A stretch of 29,217 nucleotides of DNA from Nemertoderma westbladi. Its lineage: Eukaryota; Xenacoelomorpha; Nemertodermatida; Nemertodermatidae. Below, piece by piece: positions 8,995-16,751 of this stretch (position 1 is its first letter; the number at the start of each line of letters is the position of its first letter). The stretch spans positions 1 through 29,217 of the forward strand of contig JAUCBJ010005317.1 of assembly GCA_032718475.1 (NCBI GenBank). Reading direction: 5' to 3'. The notes beneath the pieces are model-generated. The model was not told the origin of the DNA and made no database searches. It was given only the letters and a program-made list of their open reading frames with translations. Both the position numbers and the translations under genes were made by a program.

Positions 8995-11149
8995 CAGTAG
9001 GGAACACATGCCCGAATTGGCAGCACAGGCGCACTGCCATTTTTGAAAAATGCACTGCCATATTAGGCAGTTTTACCCTAAATTTCGGATAAAATGTGAA
9101 TTTTTATCAACTTCCTGCTGGAAGGGCCCCATTTTTATTTCATTGGATGAAAATATGATATATATTGGAGGTAAATACAAAATGTAGTAAGAGTTTCATG
9201 GTTGGGTTTTGGAGATATTTGACATTGAAAATTGCAAGTCAAAAACATGCACTGCCTAAAATGGCAGTTCTGCAGTTATGGTATTGAATTAATTCCTTCT
9301 GTCTGACTGTAGGAGAGCTGGAGAGCCTGGCAATGCCAGGCATCCTTCAGTCCTTCAGCTGTTAAGAGTTTATCTATCTCTGTCTGTACTGTATCTGCTA
9401 AACAGCCTATCTATCTACACTATATAAGACTATCCTTTTGAAAGCAATTTAAAGGCCTATATATTTATAGGCCAATTTGTTAGTTATTCAGTTAACTGGT
9501 TAACAATTTACACAGTCACTGACAGGTAATTTATTAATATATTTATTATACTGTAGGCCCCTATAAAATATTAATATATATGTGGCAATTATAACAATAT
9601 GTATTATAGGCCTATAGTTTGTTAATATTAAAAGTTACGGTTCGCTAATGATAAAATTTATGTTTATTGACTGATTGATATGGTAACTGATAATTATTGA
9701 TAGTAAATATTTAGTAATAAAATCATTCAGTCATTAGGCCTAATATATATCATATTTAAAAATGTCATATCTTTAAGGGCAGAAGGGGTCTGTACAGAAA
9801 TTTACCTCCCCTTGATAAATTTATTGTTTAATAATTTATGGATGTAGAAAGAAATTTCTTATAAGGCACTGTTTAAGGATTAACTGATCTAAGGCATTAT
9901 TTGTTAACAAAATACAAATTACTGTATAAGAAGTCATCATCAGATCATTAGTAAGAAATAATTAAATCCAATTTAGATACTAAAAAATAGTCTATATTTA
10001 GATTTACACGTTCACACACAAAATTTATATAATAAACTAGTATTTTGATACAGTATGACTTACCGGCTGACCAGTAATCTAAAATTGATATAAATCAATT
10101 AATTGTAAATTGATACAGTATTATGTTGGTTTTACAGTAGATGGAAAACGTAAATTATAGATAGAGTGAGCAATGAGTAAAACCAACATAAATATAAAAT
10201 AATAATAAAGATAATATATTCTAACAAACACATGTTGCAACAGTATATTTTTTCAAAGCAAAATTTGATACTAATGTTTTTGTGTACAAGCAGACAAGTA
10301 CAATAGGCTGGCTGTGAGTGGCTGGGCTGGATACTGGGATAGGTTAAAACGTTAATAGTAAAACATGTCAGCATGTAGAGTAAAACAAACAAGTAAAACA
10401 AACATAATACTGAATATCTACAATATAAAAATATTACAAATTAAAAATTAAAATTAAAATTAACAAGCTAATATTGCGATAGTATAAATTAAGCTAAAAC
10501 TGAGATGAGCGTTTATGTTTACAATTACAATAGGCAATAGGAGTACGTAGATTAAAACACATACAAAGTCATACATTCGACAATAGTAACGGATATAGAG
10601 AATGCAATACAAACCAACATACCATATACAGATATAATATTTACAAATTCAGGAGAAAAATGATCGGGTCTTTCGTTTTCCAACTTTCCCAGTCTACTGG
10701 TGTTTCAAACTGTGAAAAAATGATTTATTGAATATAGTTGAATATTGGTTATATATATAATATATATATTGTTTCCATCAGGATTGCTGAATTGTACGTA
10801 ATGCTGAATGCATTTTCTGATTTTGCACTGCCATTTTAAGCATTGCACTGCTAGTTCAAACAGTATGCTGCTATATTAAGCAGAACACTGCTATTTTGGG
10901 CAGTGCATGCTTTTGACTAGCAATTTTCAAAGTCTGATGTCTCTAAAACCCAACTGTGAAATTCTACCAAATTTTCTATTTACCTTGCAATACATATTAT
11001 ATTTTCATCCCATGAAATAAAAAAGGGGCCCTTCGAGCAGGAAGTTAATAAAAATTGACATTTTATCAGAAATTTAGGCTAAAACTGCCTAATATGGCAG
11101 TGCATTTTGCAAAGTCTGCACTGCCTGTTTGGGCATGTGTTCCCTACTG
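8995..11149. mobile_element. 2155-bp nonautonomous TA-target element (Tc1/mariner-pogo type) with ~0.3-kb inverted ends
   Basis: The left end CAGTAGGGAACACATGCCC and right end GGGCATGTGTTCCCTACTG are perfect inverses, flanked on both sides by TA (8993-8994, 11150-11151). Inverted similarity continues for about 300 bp: GAAGGGCCCC / GGGGCCCTTC, CTTCCTGCT / AGCAGGAAG, and TTGGGTTTTGGAGA-like blocks. The ends are loaded with near-palindromic motifs combining GCACTGCCAT and GGCAGT, possibly transposase-binding sites. The ~1.5-kb interior (9300-10850) is AT-rich and has no transposase; an 89-codon minus-strand frame at 10132-10401 is not a recognisable protein. The TA TSD and CAGT start point to the IS630-Tc1-mariner group, but a chance TA match is possible. 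Confidence 0.75.
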
Positions 11150-11151
11150 TA

Positions 11152-11849
11152 TTATGCCTGCCTACTGTACGCTCTACTCTTATTCATCATTCTAATAACT
11201 ATAATAGAATAGGGATATTTGATTAGTGATATTTTATTACAGTATTTGTTTATTAACCTATATAAGTAGTTCCGTGCCTTGAACTGTTTTGCACTCCCAC
11301 ATTACAGCATTATGGACAAACCGACAGATTGAGCATTGAAGGTACCGGTACCGTATCCAATCCACGTTAACATCATGGCCAATCAGGCCAAAGTTTTAAT
11401 GTCTTTCAAAATATGAGTTGTTTGACTGTTTGAAAGGTTTAATTGTTCACTTCACACCAATATAGCCTAAAACCACGATTCAGCAGATTTTCCGTGCTCG
11501 CTACACTCTGATGTAATTCATAATCACATCTCCACATCTGTAGGTAAAAAATAGTCGGTTGACCTAAATATGTTAAAATTTTCTTGCTCGCTACGTTCGC
11601 AATTTAATCACATCTGTATTTAAAAACAGTCGGTTGACCTACTATCTGAATATTTCAGTACAGCAGTATTACTGTACGCCTATTCATGTTTACTTTTCTG
11701 CAACATTTTCTTGCTCGCTGGGCTCGCATTTTCATGTTAAAATACTGTAGGAGTGGGTCTAACTCTATGTCTGTAGCGTAGGCAGGCAGGTAGGTCAGTA
11801 GATACTGCAGTATAAACTGATAAATGATTACAATTGCAAAATTTAATGG
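11152..11849. other. Intergenic, with a local ~95-bp tandem duplication
   Basis: No gene is seen. Around 11489-11580 and 11581-11640 the same ~95-bp module recurs: a TTGCTCGCTACGTTCGC-like motif, then AATCACATCT, then CAGTCGGTTGACCT. A third partial start (TTGCTCGCTGGGCTCGCA) lies at 11709-11727. Confidence 0.65.
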
Positions 11850-11859
11850 TCAGTCTTTC

Positions 11860-12338
11860 GGTCCTACGAATTACCCCAAAATACCCCAAAACACCCCAAA
11901 ATACCCCAGAACACCCCAAAAGACCCCAAAATAGTATAAAACTACCCCAAAATACCCCAAAATAGTTTAGAATTACCCCAAAATACCCCAAAATAGTTTA
12001 GAATTACCCCAAAATACTTTTTTTTCAGCCTTTGTTTTGGAAATTTAATTTACCCCAAAATATGGCAAAATGACGAATTACCCCAAAATAATGACGAATT
12101 ACCCCAAAATAATTAAAAATTTTTTCTTCACTCTCGTTTATTGTTTTGGTTAAAAAAACTTGCCACTGTAACCTGCTCCTTTCCCTCGCTGTTAAAAAAC
12201 ATGGTTAGCTTATTTTGGGGTATTTTGGGGTAATTTTTTAGCCTTTTTGGGGTATTTTGGGGTAATATTTGACTATTTTGGGGTATTTTGGAGTATTTTG
12301 GGGTGTTTTGGGGTATTTTGGGGTAATTCGTAGGACCC
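11860..12338. mobile_element. 479-bp fold-back element built from ACCCCAAAAT units, 10-bp TSD
   Basis: The ends are GGTCCTACGAATTACCCC and its inverse GGGGTAATTCGTAGGACC. Both arms consist of tandem ACCCCAAAAT(A) decamers, oriented as CCCCAAAA on the left and TTTTGGGG on the right. The flanking sequence TCAGTCTTTC is duplicated exactly (11850-11859 and 12339-12348). A 9-10-bp TSD with long inverted ends fits Mutator-like elements. The loop contains the core block CGTTTATTGTTTTGGTT (12135-12190), which recurs in other elements of this window. The open frames across it (11737-11991, 12238-12450) are repeat artefacts. Confidence 0.85.
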
Positions 12339-12348
12339 TCAGTCTTTC

Positions 12349-12788
12349 AATGGTTGGCGCACATTGAATGTCATGGCTGGCGCGCTTTTCGTTTAACCAG
12401 AATCCGTGTGGCGCGCTTTTTGTCAATATTCCATATAGGTCCCCAGCCACCAGCAGTCTGGGAAATTACCGGTAGCCAAATAGGGAAATTTTAAAATTCC
12501 CCTATAGCTGTACTGCTGTTGCTGTATAGCAGTATAGGTAAACTTTTATTTCCCTATACGTGCTATAGGGAAATTTTAGCATAATGGCTATGGTGTATGG
12601 CGCATTCACTGAGGACATACATACAGTAGGGTTCCCTATCCCGATCAAGATATATAAATATATCCCGATCGGGATATACAGATATACCCTTATACTGTTA
12701 TAAGGTAATATATCCCGATCGTGATATGTCAATCTGTCAATGTCTACTGTCATTTACTAGGCCTACTGTATATTCTACTCTACTCAGC
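12349..12788. other. Intergenic, with TATCCCGATCGGGATA palindromes
   Basis: No gene is seen. Between 12640 and 12730 three imperfect copies of an AT-rich ATATCCCGATCGGGATAT palindrome occur. Near 12370-12420 there is GGCGCGCTTTT-type sequence similar to that near 23630-23715. Confidence 0.55.
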
Positions 12789-12790
12789 TA

Positions 12791-12816
12791 CCGTCAACAC
12801 CCAAATATGGGCATAC
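12791..12816 (+). repeat. Left terminal inverted repeat of the pogo element
   Basis: CCGTCAACACCC followed by AAATATGGGCATAC. It pairs with 19578-19603 on the opposite strand with three mismatches and is preceded by the TA target at 12789-12790. Confidence 0.9.
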
Positions 12817-12972
12817 TTTTCAAATTTGACCATCTAGTGCGTTCAAGATTTACAAATTTCCAGATGTTAAATAAGTCTGTATATCCACAATTATATTGGC
12901 TATAAGACCTAGGCCTATTTGTTCAATTTTCGGAGTCAGCGCTCCGAAAATATATTTTTTAAAAAATTTAAA

Positions 12973-13019
12973 AGTGCCCATATTAGGGGAAAAAAAATAT
13001 ATTCCCCAAATACGGGCAC
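12973..13019. repeat. Subterminal palindrome made of two inverted GTGCCC-ATATT motifs
   Basis: AGTGCCCATATTAGGGG and its near-inverse CCCCAAATACGGGCACT flank an A/T-rich loop. Both halves match the motif in the pogo TIR, so this is probably a pair of subterminal transposase-binding sites. Confidence 0.7.
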
Positions 13020-13214
13020 TTAACATTGTATTTTATTTGAATTAGTTAGTACCGTTTCTCGCCTCAAAATGCCCCCTAATATAGTGCCATTCGCAGCTGC
13101 ATAGACATTACATACATTAAATTACACCCTAATATGGTAGGATGGCTAAAACGTCTGTCCTTATCTGATCTGATCTGATCTGATCTGACGGTATCTGACA
13201 CATGTTCCACCTTG

Positions 13215-13457
13215 GTTCAGAGCCCACCTTGGTGTAGTGGTTATATTGAATTCACATCTCGCGGAGGTTGTGGGTTCAATCCCGACATGGGGGCCAAGGT
13301 AGTTTTCGTTTCGGCACGAATGTTTTGAAGGGTTTAACGAAGCATATCTGCCTTGCATCCTTAAATGATAGCTAAATGAGTACTGGACTTTATGCCTATG
13401 TCAGCATGTGAAGTTTCCCCGGTATTCCCCTTAAACCCGGGGGGGGGGGGGGGGGGT
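13215..13457 (+). mobile_element. tRNA-derived SINE
   Basis: A tRNA-like head contains an A box (TGGTGTAGTGG, 13230-13240) and a B box (GGTTCAATCCC, 13273-13283) at normal spacing, with a partial acceptor-stem match (GCCCACC near 13222 against GGGGGC near 13290). It is followed by a ~150-bp unrelated body ending at the poly-G run. The internal Pol III promoter would drive its transcription. The degraded acceptor stem and the attached body argue against a functional tRNA. The reverse-strand peptide GIEPTTSARCE is a familiar by-product of such SINEs, not a protein. Confidence 0.75.
13439..13456 (+). repeat. Poly-G run of 18 bases at the SINE 3' side
   Basis: Homopolymer G following CCTTAAACCC. 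It could form G-quadruplexes, and its assembled length is uncertain. Confidence 0.95.
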
Positions 13458-13526
13458 CAATATAACACCTCCCCCTCTGAAACAACTATACTAACTAAAA
13501 GACTAACTGAAACGAACTAAAAAAAG

Positions 13527-13595
13527 GAATTCAAATAAAATAAGCTAGAAATTTTAAACTTGTTTTTAGCGGCTGGTGCCAAATTTTGGTGCCGA
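13527..13595 (+). repeat. Detached copy of the ~166-bp repeat unit
   Basis: GGAATTCAAATAAAATAA, then AAACTTGTTTTTAGCGGC and TGGTGCCAAATTTTGGTGCC, match the order of blocks in the tandem units at 2905-3665. It is a solitary, partial copy about 10 kb away. Confidence 0.65.
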
Positions 13596-13893
13596 CCCAT
13601 GTGAAGAATACCAGGATTTACCTTTTCGGTTGACTTTTATTGGAATTTTATATATGAAGATTTTAATTTGTTTTTTATTTATCTTTATTAAGTGTATTAT
13701 AGAGAGCTTATTTATGGCTTATAACCTGTACATGCAGACATATACTAATTCGTTTATTGTTTTGGTTATATTCAGCCCTTCTGTAACCTGTGTTTTTGGT
13801 GAAAACCAAGTATTCTTCACATGGGGGTAACTGCAAAATAAAATATAACAGCAGAGAAAGTCTGGTATTCTTCGCCCATGTGAAGAATACCAG
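13596..13893. mobile_element. Small fold-back element(s) with CCCATGTGAAGAATACC ends
   Basis: CCCATGTGAAGAATACCAG at 13596 is inverted at 13809-13825 (AGTATTCTTCACATGGG). A further palindromic pair occurs at 13862-13893 (CTGGTATTCTTCGCCC / ATGTGAAGAATACCAG), so two short copies may share or abut an end. The loop holds another copy of the CGTTTATTGTTTTGGTT core block (13751-13793). No coding capacity is seen and no TSD was recognised. Confidence 0.65.
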
Positions 13894-14011
13894 AATACCT
13901 TACTAGTACATAATAGTACTTAACTAAATATGTTTATGCTAATTATTTATCAACCTATTATTGCCACATGGGTGGGTGGGTGGATGGGAATGTGGGAAGG
14001 TGCCCGCTGGT

Positions 14012-14066
14012 TGTTTATTGTTTTGGTTAGAAAAGTCAGCCGCGGTAACATTCTCCTTTCCCTCAA
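14012..14066 (+). repeat. Copy of the shared ~50-bp core block
   Basis: TGTTTATTGTTTTGGTT, a short spacer, then GGTAACATTCTCCTTTCCCT. It aligns with blocks at 12135-12190, 13751-13793, 20355-20404 and, inverted, 20559-20598. Here I could not delimit a surrounding fold-back. Confidence 0.7.
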
Positions 14067-14315
14067 TTGGTATGTAACAAAATCAATCTTCCAATCGATC
14101 AACATTATTTTCCACCAACTCACCAATCAATACACCAATATGGGTAGGTATACAGTAAGTAAAAAAGTCACACATAACAGCATAATATCGTATACAATAG
14201 GCTATACTGTATTGCGCCTCTGCATTCTCACGGGCTGGGCACCGTTTTTTGTTTCGGTTGCGCAAATTCCATACAGTAAATGCCAACACGAATACAAAAA
14301 GCTGCATTAGCAATA

Positions 14316-15776
14316 AATTTTAAAGCCAGTTAAGGCAAAGTCTTAAGTTAACAAATCCAAAAGTACAATATGTCGCCTGGCTTATGGGGATACAGAAAAG
14401 GTTGAATAGTTATGAAGTGGTCATCCTTGGGAGATTGTGTTGGGCAACCATTCTTTTCCGGTAACATCCAAGAGAGAAAGGAGCTTCCGTTACTTGTTTG
14501 CTTCCTTCACTTTACTTTACGTCATTTAGGTAAATACCAATTACGTCACACAATGTGCAGGTGTATTTAAAGTAATACATTTCGGAATTGTATTGCACTG
14601 TACTGTATGTCAGAGTATAGGAACTGATACCGCAGAAAAATACCACCGACAATAGTCTGACTACCACCGACAAAAACTAATAATAAAAAAAACACACCGA
14701 CATATGAAAAACACTAACGCTTTTTACCATTACGTTAGGCAATATAATAATTTAAAACAGATAATTTATGAAGGCGGTATTATATTTTAAAGAAATTATC
14801 ATGACTAATTACACCACCGACAACAGGCCGACAGTGTACAATATACTTTGTTATAAATATTTGGACTGGAAATAAAAATTGTATAATCATGTACTGAAAT
14901 AGTTTACTAACATTGCCGAAGCTGTCGGTATACTGTCGGTTTGCGATCTTACCTGTCGGTTTGTGTCGGTTTGTGTCTTTTGTTGTCGGTGGTATGCGAA
15001 AGGTGTCGGTGGTTGTCGGTGTAGTATTTAGTCAAATTTTAAAGCCAGTTAAGGCAAAGTCTTATGTTAACAAATCCAACAGTACAATATGCCGCCTGGC
15101 TTATGGGGATACAGAAAAGGTTGAATAGTTATGAAGTGGTCATCCTTGGGAGATTGTGTTGGGCAACCACTCTTTTCCCGTAACATCCAAGAGAGAAAGG
15201 AGTTTCCGTTGCTTCTTGTTTCCTTCCTTCACTTTACTTTACGTCATTTAGGTAAATACAGTACCAATTACGTCACACAATGTGCAGCTGTATGTAAAGT
15301 AATAAATTTCGGCATTGTAGGGGCCTATCGCACTGTACTGTATGTCAAAGTTTAAGAACGGATACCGCAGAAATATACCACTGACATTAACAGTGTGACT
15401 ACCACCGACAAAAACTAATAATAATAGCAACACACCGACATATGAAAAACACTAACGATTTTTACCATTACGCTATGCAATATAATAATTTAAAACAAGA
15501 TAATATATGAAGGCGGTATTATATTTTAAAGAAATTATCATGACTAATTACACCACCGACAACAGGCCGACAGTGGACAATATACTTTGTTATAAATATT
15601 TGGACTGGAAATAAAAATTGTATAATCATGTACTGACATAGTTTACTAACATTGCCAAAGTTGTCGGTATACTGTCGGTTTGCGATCTTACCTGTCGGTT
15701 TGTGTCTTTTGTTGTCGGTGGTTGTCGGTGGTATGCGAAAGGTGTCGGTGGTTGTCGGTGGCGTATTTAGTCAAAC
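14316..15776 (+). repeat. ~0.72-kb direct tandem duplication containing CCGACA-rich fold-back elements
   Basis: Copy one (14316-15035) and copy two (15036-15776) are highly similar along their length. Landmarks such as TAAAGCCAGTTAAGGCAAAG (14321 and 15040) are 719 bp apart. The second half of each copy (14632-15031; 15370-15768) is a fold-back: CCACCGACA motifs at its left end and TGTCGGTGG motifs at its right end, around an AT-rich centre. The first half (~310 bp) is unrecognised. Open frames starting MPKLSVYCRFAILPVGL occur in both copies but simply reflect TGTCGGT repeats. The small differences suggest a fairly recent duplication. Confidence 0.88.
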
Positions 15777-16751
15777 CCGTTTATTAATTCCCACATTCCC
15801 ATCCACCTTCCCATATTCAGATATTCCTTCATCATCTGGGTATACTGTAAACACCACTGTATCAGCTGGCAATATGGATGGGGCATGTTAAGTGTTTCTT
15901 CATATACATATACACACATACTAGGCCTACACAGTACTGCAGTAGGCCTAGAGAGATTCCCCTTCCTGCCTTCCCTTTCTGCCTTTAGCGTAACAAACCT
16001 TCATCCTATATCACATTTTTAATATATAATAACATGCCTTTGTGCATTTAGATGCATACCGGTATGCCTGTACTGCCTGACTGCTACTTCATATGATGAT
16101 ACTGATACTTAACAGGGCAACACTGCAACATGAAACGTGATCCCCTATTCAGCTATTGGCTATTTACATAACAGACAGTTAGGTAAATATTATATTTCTT
16201 TCTCCTGATTGGTTATAGGATCAGATGCTGTCAGATCAGATCAGATCAGATCAGATAAGGACAGACGTTTTATTCTACCTCCTAATATGGGCACTTTCCG
16301 AATTTTTAAAAAAATTCACATTTTAACTGTTTCAAAATAACAGTTAAAATGTTAAAACATAACAACAACAATGAACACATTAATGATATTAATATTATTA
16401 TATTATATTATTATTATTACACATTATTATTATATTGAATTGCATTTAAAATTGTAATTAAATTATATACATTTAAATTTATACAACAGGTGTATTTTAC
16501 GATACTGCATTTAAAGATACCGTATTTGATATTGCATAGATAGATATTGCATTTAAAGATACTGCATTTAAATGGATGTTTAAGACTGTAAGATACTGAC
16601 TGAATTTAAAGAAAGATCATAGCCTAACCAAAACATAACAAAACATTTCAAAAAATATGAGAAGGAGAACAAACAATAACAAATACCTAAACAAAACAAA
16701 ACAACGCTGAATGCATGAGTTTAATACACAGTATATAGTGGTACCTCAAAA
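15777..16751. other. Non-coding part of the pogo element downstream of the transposase stop
   Basis: 15777-16270 is the right end of the nested insert, without a recognised gene. 16273-16751 belongs to the pogo element and is AT-rich. Between 16500 and 16575 GATA(C/T)TGCATTTAAA recurs about four times. A minus-strand polyadenylation signal would be expected here, but AT-rich sequence makes any pick arbitrary. Confidence 0.5.

Larger units (their letters stand above)
13149..16270. mobile_element. Nested ~3.1-kb insert bounded by ~50-bp inverted repeats
   Basis: The left boundary AAACGTCTGTCCTTATCTGA, continuing as (TCTGA)n and then TATCTGA, is mirrored at the right by (TCAGA)n followed by TAAGGACAGACGTTT. 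The pairing covers about 50 bp with few mismatches. A TA dinucleotide flanks both sides (13147-13148, 16271-16272), compatible with a second TA-target element inserted in the pogo element. The contents are a SINE, small fold-backs and a tandem duplication, but no transposase. Alternatively, the two arms could belong to the pogo element's own subterminal region and the interior could have been assembled piece by piece. Confidence 0.55.

Noticed and set aside
10132-10401. 89-codon hydrophobic minus-strand frame
   Set aside because: Low-complexity translation of AT-rich interior DNA of a nonautonomous element; no recognisable membrane-protein family.
11737-12450. Minus-strand frames rich in YFGVFWG or PKYPKTPQN repeats
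   Set aside because: Translations of the ACCCCAAAAT decamer arrays.
13215-13300. Functional tRNA gene
   Set aside because: A and B boxes are present, but the acceptor stem is poor and a SINE-like body follows.
13930-14313. 126-codon + frame and 76-codon - frame
   Set aside because: No recognisable domain. They overlap each other and the shared core block, inside a nest of repeats.
14913-15891. Two related frames starting MPKLSVYCRFAILPVGL
   Set aside because: They begin in the TGTCGGT-rich ends of the duplicated fold-back and diverge immediately after it.
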